A stretch of DNA of 64,000 bases from Chloroflexota bacterium (lineage in GTDB: Bacteria > Chloroflexota > Anaerolineae > JAAYZQ01): the NCBI GenBank assembly GCA_018606645.1, contig JAGVRI010000010.1:1-64000 (forward strand). Reading direction: 5' to 3'. Positions 29,209-37,793 of the stretch are shown here, in pieces (positions within the stretch are counted from its first letter, which is position 1; the number at the start of each line of letters is the position of its first letter). The notes beneath the pieces are model-generated. The model did no database searches. It had not been told where the DNA came from and saw nothing but the letters and a program-made list of their open reading frames with translations. A program made the translations under genes and the position numbers.

Positions 29209-30648
29209 CTATGGAAGAGGGAGCCAGATGGTGAAGTGGCTGCCCTTTCCCGGGGTGCTCTGTAGCTCCAGCCAACCGCCGTGGGCAGCCACCAGACTGC
29301 GGGCAATGCTCAGGCCGAGTCCCATGCCCTGGGGGAAGCGTTGGTCTGCCTGACTCCGGTAGAACGGGGTGAACACGCGCTCTTGTTCTTCGGGCGCGAT
29401 GCCCGGACCGGTGTCGCTGACCCGGATCCATACTGCGTTCTTGTCAACTCCGGCGGCTACCGACACGGTGCCTTTGGCTGGCGTGTACTTGACGGCGTTG
29501 CTGAGAAGATTGCCCAGGGCCTGGCCTAGCCGGTCGGGATCCACCTGCAGGTTGGGAAGACCGTCTGGCACGTTGTCTTGCCAGTGCAGCTCTTTCGCCC
29601 GGGCGGCCTCTCTCCAAGAGGGCAGGCTGCTGGTCAGCCACTGGCCGATGTCGGTGGGTTGGCGATGCAACTCCAACGTGCCCAAGGTCTGCCCTTGTAG
29701 ACCCACCAAGTCGTCCAGGAGGCGGCGCATGTGGCCAACCTGCCCGTGCATCCCCTCCAGCAATTCCTTCCGGAGAGCCTCATCCCGGCCCGATCGCCCT
29801 AGTAGGGCATGAATCGCCGATTCCAGCGCTCCCAGCGGCCGCCCCAACTCGTGCACCAGGTTGGACAGCAGTTGGCGACGCATCTGCTCCTGGGACTGCA
29901 GCCTCTCGACAAGCGTGTTGACAGAGTGCTTCAGTTGCGCCAACTCCTGGGGTCCATCTTCTGGTAACGGCAGCGCCTGTTTGCTTCTGACGAGCTGTGA
30001 GATGGCCTCATTCACCTGCTGTAGAGGGCGCTCCAAGTTCAATGCCAGAAAAAGGCCGGCAACGACACCTAGCAGCAGGCCCGCCACCATAACCCCGGCA
30101 ATGAGATAGCGGAGGCGCAGGAATCGTTCATAGACAGTGCTCAGGCGGTGGCTGAGGCGGACGACTCCTACCACCTGCCGGTCCTGGCCCCGCACGGGGA
30201 CAAACGCATCCACGATCTCTCGACGAATTCTCTGGCTGTAGGTCGTCCGCACGCTGGTCTCGCCTGCCGCGATGGAGGCCCAATTGGCAATTTGGAGCTG
30301 ATGACCCAGGCGGTCGGCATCGGCTGCATCACTCGAAGCCAGCAGGCGCCCCAGCGGGTCGAGCAGCATGACCCGCGCGTCCACCGACTGCGCGATCTCG
30401 GCGACAAACACCTGGGCCTGAGAGGCATCGCTCCAGATGTCAGGCTTCTGCTGAGCGCTCTGAGCAGCCAGCAGTGCCTGGCCTCGCAGGTCGGCGGTGA
30501 GGTTGTCCAGAAGGACATGCCTCTCCACCATGTAGATGAGCGCCATACCCATGAGGGGCACAATGATGGCAACGGGCAGGACGTGACTGAGGACAAGCCG
30601 CTGTCGCAGGGTCCGAAGCATCACTCCTTTTGGTCGCAGGCTGGGCAT
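29209..30648 (-). CDS. Sensor histidine kinase
   Basis: This 479-residue kinase has one membrane helix at about 21-41, an extracytoplasmic sensor of about 140 residues, a second helix at about 182-204, then a HAMP-like linker. The phosphorylated histidine is His266 in [13 protein letters not shown]. The ATP-binding domain shows the N box [14 protein letters not shown]1 [13 protein letters not shown] box TPFYRS and G2 GMGLGLSIA. The start overlaps the regulator stop by one base (TGATG), so the pair is coupled. The sensor has an acidic cluster (DAADAD) but too little similarity to name a ligand. Confidence 0.9.
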   Translation of the reverse strand: MPSLRPKGVMLRTLRQRLVLSHVLPVAIIVPLMGMALIYMVERHVLLDNLTADLRGQALLAAQSAQQKPDIWSDASQAQVFVAEIAQSVDARVMLLDPLGRLLASSDAADADRLGHQLQIANWASIAAGETSVRTTYSQRIRREIVDAFVPVRGQDRQVVGVVRLSHRLSTVYERFLRLRYLIAGVMVAGLLLGVVAGLFLALNLERPLQQVNEAISQLVRSKQALPLPEDGPQELAQLKHSVNTLVERLQSQEQMRRQLLSNLVHELGRPLGALESAIHALLGRSGRDEALRKELLEGMHGQVGHMRRLLDDLVGLQGQTLGTLELHRQPTDIGQWLTSSLPSWREAARAKELHWQDNVPDGLPNLQVDPDRLGQALGNLLSNAVKYTPAKGTVSVAAGVDKNAVWIRVSDTGPGIAPEEQERVFTPFYRSQADQRFPQGMGLGLSIARSLVAAHGGWLELQSTPGKGSHFTIWLPLP

Positions 30649-31355
30649 CAGGCCTCCCCCTGAGGCTCCAATTTGTACCCCACTCCCCGCACCGTGACGA
30701 TCCGACGCGGGTTGTCTGGATCATCACCCAGTTTCAGGCGGAGCCAGTGGATGTGCACATACACGACCTGGGGCTCGCCCACGTACTCCGCTCCCCACAC
30801 ACGAGCCAAAAGGTCATCCACAGAAAGTACATGTCCCGGCTCCCTGGCCAGGGCCTGCAGCAGGCCAAACTCCAAAGGGGTGAGCTCAACAGGCCGTCCG
30901 GACACTGTAACCAGATGAGCAGCGGAGTCAATCGTCAAATCACCGATTTGTAAGAGGCCCACTTTCGCCTCCGGAGGGGAAGCGAGCTTCTCCGCACGGC
31001 GCAATACAGTCCGGATTCGGGCCAGCAGCACATCGACAGAAAACGGCTTGGTGATATAGTCTTCGGCACCCAGTTCCAGGCCCAACACTTCGTCGAGCTC
31101 GCGTCGCCGGGCAGTCACAAAGATAACAGGCACACCCACGCGTGACTGGAATTGACGCAAGGCGGCCAGGCCGTCGATGCCTGGCAGACCGATGTCCAGG
31201 AGGATCAGATCGGGCCGGTCACGGGCGGCGAGGGCCAGGGCGTCTTCGGCGCTTGCCACGGCGCTGGCGCGGTAGCCGGCTTCCTCCAGATTGAGTGCCA
31301 GGCTGCGGCGCAGAAGCGGATCGTCATCCACCAGCAGGATATGGGCAGGAGCCAT
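30648..31355 (-). CDS. OmpR-family response regulator
   Basis: The 235-residue protein has a receiver domain ([15 protein letters not shown], phosphoacceptor Asp54 in [13 protein letters not shown], conserved Lys in YITKPFS) and a C-terminal winged helix from about 135 ([45 protein letters not shown]). Regulators of this type bind tandem direct repeats 11 bases apart. Exactly such repeats occur at three promoters of the island, which makes them its probable targets. It has its own promoter and leads the regulator-kinase operon. Confidence 0.93.
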   Translation of the reverse strand: MAPAHILLVDDDPLLRRSLALNLEEAGYRASAVASAEDALALAARDRPDLILLDIGLPGIDGLAALRQFQSRVGVPVIFVTARRRELDEVLGLELGAEDYITKPFSVDVLLARIRTVLRRAEKLASPPEAKVGLLQIGDLTIDSAAHLVTVSGRPVELTPLEFGLLQALAREPGHVLSVDDLLARVWGAEYVGEPQVVYVHIHWLRLKLGDDPDNPRRIVTVRGVGYKLEPQGEA

Positions 31356-31385
31356 CTGCTGTCTCCTTCGCTACCATTTGCTGTC

Positions 31386-31414
31386 ATTATATCACCTCGT
31401 CCCTACCCGGTCAA
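31386..31414 (-). promoter_or_regulatory. Promoter of the response regulator-kinase operon
   Basis: TTGACC (31409-31414), 17 bases, TATAAT (31386-31391) on the minus strand, about 30 bases before the ATG. No CTTAAG-type boxes are seen here, so the pair seems constitutively transcribed rather than autoregulated by the same boxes. Confidence 0.7.
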
Positions 31415-31459
31415 ACGGACGTGCCCAATCCAAGTGTTACTGACCGAACGATGTTGTCA

Positions 31460-31743
31460 ATCTGACCTGTCTTCCCCGTCCACGAAATCCACCCCGACAA
31501 CGACAGTAAGTTCTTCAATCATCATCCTCTCCATCTCAACGGCAACGAGTGGAGGCCCTGCGGGGCCGGACTAACCCTAACTCCCGCACGAGGCTTGATC
31601 GACTCCGTCTCGTCCTTTCCCGGCGCTGTCCCTCACGCGACCGAGGATGTTCGACTCACCCTGATGTCCACTCCCAGCTTGCTCCACGGCGATGACCGCC
31701 TGCCATCTGCGGTTGTTGCCAATTCGAACGACACGCCCGGTAC
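31460..31743 (+). pseudogene. Transposase (DDE integrase-core) relic
   Basis: An open frame without a start contains VHEIHPDNDSKFFNHHPL at about 31478-31531, which resembles the DNGSEFINHH motif of IS integrase cores. The frame runs on to a TGA at about 31753 without further recognisable motif. No terminal inverted repeats are evident. It lies between the regulator promoter and the P-type ATPase promoter, and is most likely a decayed insertion sequence. Confidence 0.45.
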
Positions 31744-31791
31744 CATCGTTATTTGACTTGAGACGACAGGCAGGTTCGAGGACGAGGCACG

Positions 31792-31858
31792 CTTAACCCC
31801 CTCTTAAGACATTCTTCACAGGGCCACAAGGACAAGAGAGAAGATGCCGTGTTATGAT
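31792..31858 (+). promoter_or_regulatory. Island regulon promoter 2 (P-type ATPase)
   Basis: Three direct repeats start at 31792 (CTTAAC), 31803 (CTTAAG) and 31814 (CTTCAC), each 11 bases apart. GGACAA (31830-31835, preceded by AA) takes the -35 position and TATGAT (31853-31858) the -10, 17 bases apart. The poor -35 and the helical phasing of the boxes indicate an activator-dependent promoter for an OmpR-type regulator. Confidence 0.75.
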
Positions 31859-31882
31859 CGTGCGGCAGAGGAGGGAACGGCG

Positions 31883-34513
31883 TTGAAAACGGTCGGGAAT
31901 TGGCATGCCCTGACGATCGAGGATACGTTGCAGCAACTGGGCAGCAGCGTACGCGGATTGACATCGGCAGAGGCTGCCGAGCGCCTGGCGCGCTTCGGGC
32001 GCAATGAGATCGTGCGCCGCAAGCCTGTGTCGCCGCTGCGTCTGCTTGCGCGGCAGTTCGCCAGCTTCTTTGTCATCGTCCTGCTCTTTGCCGCTGCCTT
32101 GGCGTTCGTGGTCAGTTTCATGCCTGGAGAGAGCGAGCGAAGGCTGACCGCGTTCTTTATCCTGGCTATTGTCATCCTCAGCGTGGCCCTGAGCTTCTTC
32201 CAGGAGTACCGCGCCCAGAAGGAGCTGGAGTCGCTGGACAGGCTGCTGCTGTTCAGGGCGGTCGTCATCCGCGACGGCATCCACCGGCAGGTGGACGCGG
32301 CGGAGGTGGTGCCAGGCGATCTCCTGGTGCTCTCCCAGGGACAGAAGGTCCCAGCCGACGCGCGCGTGCTCGAGTCCCACGGCATGCGGGCCGACGAATC
32401 CGCTCTCACCGGTGAAAGCGTGGGGGCGGACAAGGCCCCCGAGCCTGTTGCGCCCGAGGCGCCGCTCGCTGAGCGGAGCAGCATGGTCTTTGGCTCCACG
32501 TTCATCACCCACGGCAGTGGCCTGGCCATAGCCGTCCGCACCGGCATGACCACAGAGGTCGGGCAGATTGCTTCCTCAATGCAGCAGATGGCGGACCGGC
32601 CCACGCCATTTCAGGTAGAAGTCCATAAGATGGCCCGCCAGATGACCATTATCGTTGGCACTTTGGCGGTAGTCGTGGGCCTGATTCTGCTGTTTGCCTT
32701 GCACCAGCCGCCCGTCGAGGTGGCGGTGAACACGCTCAGCCTGGCCGTAGCCACCATCCCAGAGAGCCTGCCTATCGTGCTGACCTTCGCCCTGGCCCTG
32801 GGGGCGCGCCGTATGGCGGCGCGTCGGGCAGTGGTGCGGCGCCTATCCGTGGTCGAGTCGCTGGGCTCGGTGGACACCATCTGTACCGACAAGACCGGGA
32901 CGCTCACGCAGAACAGGATGGCGGTGCAGCGCCTGTTCTCGGGTGGGAGGCTGGTGCCGATGTCGGAGGGTTCGGTGAGTGAGGACGGGATCGAGGAGTT
33001 GCTGCGGGCCGGCATGCTGTGCAGTGAGGCGACCAACGGCGAAGGCGGGAAGGATGACATCCTTGGCGATCCTGTCGACAAGGCATTGCTCCGGGCGGCT
33101 CAGTCAGCCGGCCTCAACACGTCGCGTGAGAGGGCTGCCTATCCGAAGGTGAGCGAAATCCCGTTCAGCCCCGAGCGGAAGATGATGACGACGATTCATC
33201 GGCACAATGGGGGCATGGTGGCCTATGCCAAGGGCGCGCCAGGCGCGATCCTGGCCCACTGCACCTCCTGCTGGTACGAGGGGCAACGCCTGCCCCTGGA
33301 AGACGACCGCTGCCGGTCTGTGTACGAGGTCATCAGGCGCCTGCAGGGGGAGGGGATGTACACGCTGGCCCTCGCCCGGAAGGAGGTGGTACTGAACCAG
33401 GCGGCCGAGGACCCGGAGCAGAGCATGACCTTCCTTGGTTTGCAGGCACTCGTCGACCCGCCACGGCCCGAAGCGGCGCAGGCAGTAGCCCAGGCGCAGG
33501 GCGCAGGCATCCGCGTAGTCATGATCACCGGCGACAATGCCCTGACTGCCCAGTCCGTCGCCGGCCAGCTTGGCATCGGGCACCGCGCCATCTCTGCCGA
33601 GGAATTGGAGGCACTGACCCTCTCGCAACTCGTGGAACGCATGAAAGAGGTAGACGTGGTAGCTCGCGCTACCCCCCAGGTCAAGCAACGAGTGCTCCAG
33701 GCGTTGCAGAGTGAAGGTCACTTTGTGGCGATGACCGGCGATGGCGTGAACGATGCCATGGCGCTCAAGCAATCGGACGTCAGCGTGGCGATGGGCCAGC
33801 GCGGCACCGACATTGCCAAAGAGTCGGCAGCCATGGTCCTGACCGACGATAACTTTGCCAGCATTGTCGCCGCCGTCGAAGAAGGCCGGCGTATCTTTGA
33901 CAACATCCGCAAGTTCACTAACTACCTGCTCAGTACCAGCCTGGGCGAAGTGTTGGTCGTCCTGGTGCTGTCGGCCTTTGGCTACTTTCCCCTGTCGGCC
34001 ACAATGCTGCTATGGGTGAACGTCGTAACGGACCTGGTGCCGGCGAGCGCGTTGGCGGCTGATCCAGCAGTGCCAGGCATTATGCAGCGCCGTCTGCGTC
34101 GTCACGACGAACCGATTCTGAACAAGGCGATCTATGCCACCATCGCCGGCAGTGCCCTGCGTACCCTGGTCGCTTACAGCCTGGTTTTCTGGGCCGGGCT
34201 GCACCTGGGGGGTACCCCTTATGCACGGACCATGCTCTTCACTGCCATCGTCCTGCACGCCTTCACCCGGGTGATGGTGGTACGCCAGTTGGACAAGCTC
34301 TCCATTTGGTCGAACCCGGCGCTTCTGTGGAGCTACGCTGTAGCGGTGGGCCTGCAGTTGCTGGCGCTGTACACCCCGCTGCGTGCCCTCTTTGGCGTTG
34401 TGTCGCTGGATTGGCGGGCGTGGGCGGTCATGCTGCCGGTAGTTGCCGGCTCGTCGGTCGCCGGCGTGTACATGACGCGCTGGATCTTGAAGCTTGTTCC
34501 GCTCTGGGAATGA
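31883..34513 (+). CDS. Type-II P-type cation ATPase (Ca2+-ATPase-like)
   Basis: This 876-residue pump has an N-terminal cation-ATPase domain, the actuator motif LTGES, the helix-4 motif ATIPESLPIV, the phosphorylation site CTDKTGTLTQNRM (Asp336) and the hinge TGDGVNDAMALKQSDVSVAM. It has about ten membrane helices. The pattern is closest to SERCA/PMR1-type calcium or manganese pumps, but the ion is uncertain. I chose the TTG at 31883, which has GAGGAGGG upstream; the ATG at 31844 would lie upstream of the predicted transcription start. It is the first gene to the right of the regulator pair. Confidence 0.88.
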   Translation: MKTVGNWHALTIEDTLQQLGSSVRGLTSAEAAERLARFGRNEIVRRKPVSPLRLLARQFASFFVIVLLFAAALAFVVSFMPGESERRLTAFFILAIVILSVALSFFQEYRAQKELESLDRLLLFRAVVIRDGIHRQVDAAEVVPGDLLVLSQGQKVPADARVLESHGMRADESALTGESVGADKAPEPVAPEAPLAERSSMVFGSTFITHGSGLAIAVRTGMTTEVGQIASSMQQMADRPTPFQVEVHKMARQMTIIVGTLAVVVGLILLFALHQPPVEVAVNTLSLAVATIPESLPIVLTFALALGARRMAARRAVVRRLSVVESLGSVDTICTDKTGTLTQNRMAVQRLFSGGRLVPMSEGSVSEDGIEELLRAGMLCSEATNGEGGKDDILGDPVDKALLRAAQSAGLNTSRERAAYPKVSEIPFSPERKMMTTIHRHNGGMVAYAKGAPGAILAHCTSCWYEGQRLPLEDDRCRSVYEVIRRLQGEGMYTLALARKEVVLNQAAEDPEQSMTFLGLQALVDPPRPEAAQAVAQAQGAGIRVVMITGDNALTAQSVAGQLGIGHRAISAEELEALTLSQLVERMKEVDVVARATPQVKQRVLQALQSEGHFVAMTGDGVNDAMALKQSDVSVAMGQRGTDIAKESAAMVLTDDNFASIVAAVEEGRRIFDNIRKFTNYLLSTSLGEVLVVLVLSAFGYFPLSATMLLWVNVVTDLVPASALAADPAVPGIMQRRLRRHDEPILNKAIYATIAGSALRTLVAYSLVFWAGLHLGGTPYARTMLFTAIVLHAFTRVMVVRQLDKLSIWSNPALLWSYAVAVGLQLLALYTPLRALFGVVSLDWRAWAVMLPVVAGSSVAGVYMTRWILKLVPLWE

Positions 34514-34746
34514 ATGCAGAGTAGGGAAGATTATGTCACCAGAAAGAAGCCTAACACATGCGGGTCAGGCGTGCAGACGGTGGCGCCCCTTACCGCCGAG
34601 GCTCTGGAAGCCGCGTTAGCTCGGGCTGGTGATCAGCCGCCGCTGGTGATCCCGCGCGCGGGGCGAGGCTGACTACTGGATCCGGCTGAGTCGCCGATCG
34701 CAGAGCCTTGCCCGGCCACGGCGCTCGCAACCTGTGCGGGTCATGG
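34514..34746 (+). pseudogene. Decayed reading frame between ATPase and M50 operon
   Basis: Two short overlapping frames read APLTAEALEAALARAGDQPP and then, one frame over, ADYWIRLSRRSQSLARPRR. They look like one broken gene with a frameshift, perhaps a transposase, but the match is too weak to name. No start or ribosome site supports expression. The rest of the gap up to 34858 is the regulon promoter. Confidence 0.25.
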
Positions 34747-34813
34747 CTTCAGTCTGGCTTAAGGCAGACTTCAGCGAGAGGTAAGGACGAACTGGCTATG
34801 TCGGTGGTATAGT
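34747..34813 (+). promoter_or_regulatory. Island regulon promoter 3 (M50-HtrA-MprF-MgtA operon)
   Basis: Direct repeats CTTCAG (34747), CTTAAG (34758) and CTTCAG (34769) are exactly 11 bases apart. GGACGA (34785-34790, preceded by AA) and TATAGT (34808-34813) follow at the same distances as in the ATPase promoter. Transcription would start near 34820, about 40 bases before the M50 gene. Confidence 0.75.
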
Positions 34814-34858
34814 CGGTGAAGCTGAGAGGAGTGCGATAATGTTAAGGAGGTATGTACG

Positions 34859-35977
34859 ATGAATCAGCGAGGGATATCGTTGGGACGCGTTTTTGGCATC
34901 CCTATCCGATTGGACTATTCCTGGTTCCTGGTCTTTGCCCTGGTGGTCTGGACGCTCGCCGCAGGCTATTTCCCGGACGAGTTCAAGAATTGGCCGACTG
35001 CCCAATACTGGGCAGTAGGCATCGTCACCGCCATCATGTTCTTCGCCAGCGTCATCCTTCATGAGCTAGGACATTCGGTGGTGGCGATGCACTACAAGAT
35101 CCCGGTGAGCAGCATCAGTCTCTTTGTCTTTGGCGGTGTGTCGCAGATCGAGGCAGAACCCGCCAGCGCCAAGGTCGAGTTCTTGATGGCCGTGGCAGGC
35201 CCGTTGGTGAGTTTCGCGCTGGCGGGTGTCTTCGGGCTGCTGCAATTGGCTTTCGCGGCGTCTACACCGGCGCTGGCCTTGGTCAGGTATTTGGCCTACA
35301 TCAACGTCGCGCTGGGTGTTTTCAACCTGATCCCGGGATTCCCCCTGGACGGCGGTCGTGTTTTCCGATCCATCGTCTGGGGTATGACCGGTAGCCTGCG
35401 CCGTGCGACGACCGTTGCCGGCAATTTGGGACGCTTCATCGGCTTTCTATTCATCCTGTTTGGCGTATACCAGGCGATCGGCGGCAACTTTGTCAACGGC
35501 TTGTGGATCGGCTTCATTGGCTGGTTCCTGGAAGGCGCCGCCCTGTCGCAGGTACAACAGCAAAGGATCCACGACCTGCTGGCCGGCCGTAAGGTGTCGC
35601 AGGCGATGAGTACCGCCTATACACCCATCCCGCCCGACATCAGCGTCCAGGAACTGGTGGACAGGCACATCTTGGGCAGCGCTCAACGCAGCTTTGTGGT
35701 CGAGGACGGCGATCGCGTCGCCGGACTGCTGACCATGCACTGCATCAAGGAGGTGCCCCGCGAACAGTGGCCGACGACCTCGGCGGGCCGCGTCATGATC
35801 CCGCTGGCCAAGGTGAAGCGGACCACCCCTGACACCGAATTGTGGGCTGCCATGGAGGAAATGAACCGTGACGGCGTAAACCAGCTACCGGTAATGACGG
35901 ATGGCCGGATTCTCGGCATGCTGCGCCGGGAAGATGTCATTGCCTACCTTCGCAATCTGCGTGAGGTCGGTCTGTAA
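34859..35977 (+). CDS. Site-2-protease-like M50 metalloprotease with CBS domains
   Basis: The 372-residue membrane protease has the zinc motif ILHELGHSVVAMHYK (HExxH, first His at 68) and the third ligand region NLIPGFPLDGGRVFRS. Five or six hydrophobic segments make up residues 1-220. A cytoplasmic pair of CBS domains follows from about 235 (VSQAMSTAYTPIP, QLPVMTDGRILGMLRREDV), which may sense adenine nucleotides. Such proteases cut regulatory membrane proteins. AAGGAGG precedes the ATG. It is the first gene of the large island operon, directly before the HtrA-like protease. Confidence 0.92.
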   Translation: MNQRGISLGRVFGIPIRLDYSWFLVFALVVWTLAAGYFPDEFKNWPTAQYWAVGIVTAIMFFASVILHELGHSVVAMHYKIPVSSISLFVFGGVSQIEAEPASAKVEFLMAVAGPLVSFALAGVFGLLQLAFAASTPALALVRYLAYINVALGVFNLIPGFPLDGGRVFRSIVWGMTGSLRRATTVAGNLGRFIGFLFILFGVYQAIGGNFVNGLWIGFIGWFLEGAALSQVQQQRIHDLLAGRKVSQAMSTAYTPIPPDISVQELVDRHILGSAQRSFVVEDGDRVAGLLTMHCIKEVPREQWPTTSAGRVMIPLAKVKRTTPDTELWAAMEEMNRDGVNQLPVMTDGRILGMLRREDVIAYLRNLREVGL

Positions 35978-36068
35978 AAGGTGAGAGGAACAACACCTCA
36001 GGAGAATCTTGACAGCTATGGGGGCTCCTATGAGAACGAAAACGAAAAGGGTGAAAGGGAGATCTGAA

Positions 36069-37664
36069 ATGGTTTTCAATGTAAAGCGTCAGCCCTGGTT
36101 CATTGTCACGCTGCTCCTGTCGGCGCTCGCGCTGTCGAGCTGCAGCGTTCCGGCTGTCGACTTGAGGGGAAATGCCTTGGCTACGGCTACGGTGACAGCG
36201 CCGATGCAGACAAGCGCGCTGCCGGCAGTAGATGCCGGGATGCTCGACGCCCTCCAGGGTACCTTGGAGCAGGTGTATAAGCAGGTCAACCCTTCTGTGG
36301 TGAGCGTCCTGGTGCTCGAGAATGCCCCGGTATTCAGTCTATTTGGGGGTTCGCCGGCAGTGCAGACCGTCCTTGGCTCAGGCTTTGTCTGGGACAAAGA
36401 GGGGCATATTGTCACCAACAACCATGTGGTGGACGGGGCCAGCCGGATCAGCCTGCGCTTTGCCGATGGAAGGGTCGCCTCTGCCAAGGTGATCGGCACT
36501 GACGTGAACAGCGATCTGGCCGTTCTGAAGGCGGACGTGCCGGCCGCATCCTTGCAACCGGTGCAGCTTGCCGACTCGACGCAGGTTCAGGTCGGCCAAT
36601 TGGCCATTGCGATTGGCAACCCTTTTGGCGAGGAAGGTACCATGACCTTGGGCATCGTCAGTGCCGTAGGCCGCACGTTGCCTGTGCAGTCCGGCACGGC
36701 AGATAATCTGAACTACAGCATCCCCGATGTCATCCAGACCGACGCGCCCATCAACCCCGGGAATTCGGGCGGCGTGCTGGTCAACTCCCAAGGACAGGTC
36801 ATTGGCGTGACGGCAGCTATCGAGTCGGCGGTGCAGTCCAGCGCCGGGATCGGGTTTGCCATCCCGTCGCTCATCGTGCAGAAGGTGGTGCCGGCCCTGA
36901 TCAAGACCGGCCACTACGACCACCCATACCTGGGGATCAGCGGCATCGACCTGACGCCTGACCTCGCTACAGCCATGGACCTCAACGCGGATCAGCGCGG
37001 TGCCCTGGTAGTGACCGTGACGGCGGGCGGGCCTGCCGACAAAGCCGGGCTGCGCGGCAGCGATCGTCAGACCCAGATCAACGGCGTGTCGGTGCCAATA
37101 GGCGGAGATGTGATCGTGGCGATCGACAGCCAGGCCGTGCGGCAGTTCGACGACCTGCTCTCCTACCTGGCGCGGAGCACCGAGGTCGGCCAGAAAGTTA
37201 CACTCACCATACTGCGTGATGGCAAGGAGATGATCCTGGATGTTACCTTGGCAGCGCGCCCTTCGCCCGGGGCAGCAGAGTCTGCCAGGACAACCAGCAC
37301 TTCGGAGGGAGCCTATCTGGGCATCGATGGGGTGACTTTGACTCCCGAGATTGCCCGCGCGATGGACCTGCCCGCCAATCTGACAGGGGTGCTGGTGCAG
37401 GCAGTGCAGCCGGGCAGCCCGGCGGACCAAGCGGGTCTGCGCGCTGGCAACGAGGCGGTGACCCTAAACGGCCAGCAAGTAAAGATCGGAGGCGACCTCA
37501 TCTTGGGTGTTGACGGCTTACCTGTGCCATCGATGGACGACCTGACCGCATTGCTTCAGCAGGCACAGCCGGGCCTGACGGTCACGTTGCAAGTCCTGCG
37601 CGACGGCCAGTTGGGAACCATCGATGTGACGTTGGGCGAACCGAGGGCCTCCACCACTGGCTAG
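36069..37664 (+). CDS. HtrA/DegP-like serine protease lipoprotein with two PDZ domains
   Basis: The 531-residue protein has a lipoprotein signal with lipobox ALSSC near residue 25. The trypsin-like domain carries the full triad: His119 (NNHVVDGA), Asp149 (NSDLAVLK) and Ser233 (NPGNSGGVL). Two PDZ domains follow (about 305-405 and 425-525). It would degrade or refold damaged proteins on the outer face of the membrane. I chose the ATG at 36069, which has GGGAGA seven bases upstream and gives a normal signal peptide; a TTG at 36009 is possible. It may act in sequence with the M50 protease upstream. Confidence 0.92.
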   Translation: MVFNVKRQPWFIVTLLLSALALSSCSVPAVDLRGNALATATVTAPMQTSALPAVDAGMLDALQGTLEQVYKQVNPSVVSVLVLENAPVFSLFGGSPAVQTVLGSGFVWDKEGHIVTNNHVVDGASRISLRFADGRVASAKVIGTDVNSDLAVLKADVPAASLQPVQLADSTQVQVGQLAIAIGNPFGEEGTMTLGIVSAVGRTLPVQSGTADNLNYSIPDVIQTDAPINPGNSGGVLVNSQGQVIGVTAAIESAVQSSAGIGFAIPSLIVQKVVPALIKTGHYDHPYLGISGIDLTPDLATAMDLNADQRGALVVTVTAGGPADKAGLRGSDRQTQINGVSVPIGGDVIVAIDSQAVRQFDDLLSYLARSTEVGQKVTLTILRDGKEMILDVTLAARPSPGAAESARTTSTSEGAYLGIDGVTLTPEIARAMDLPANLTGVLVQAVQPGSPADQAGLRAGNEAVTLNGQQVKIGGDLILGVDGLPVPSMDDLTALLQQAQPGLTVTLQVLRDGQLGTIDVTLGEPRASTTG

Positions 37665-37793
37665 GTCAGACGGACACAGCTCGACTGTGGCGCGTTTGCT
37701 ACCCTACACTCGGTGGTCAGGACGCCCTGCTCTGGGCAGGCTCCGCGAGATACAGACCGACCCACCGGAGCATGTCTAGATCAAAGGTGGCTG

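Noticed and set aside
28555-29265. Open frame running through tRNA-Arg and the small membrane gene
   Set aside because: It crosses a well-formed tRNA and antisense promoter sites, so it is not coding.
31844-31882. ATG at 31844 as start of the first P-type ATPase
   Set aside because: The predicted -10 box lies at 31853-31858, so this ATG would not be transcribed; the TTG at 31883 has a much better ribosome site.
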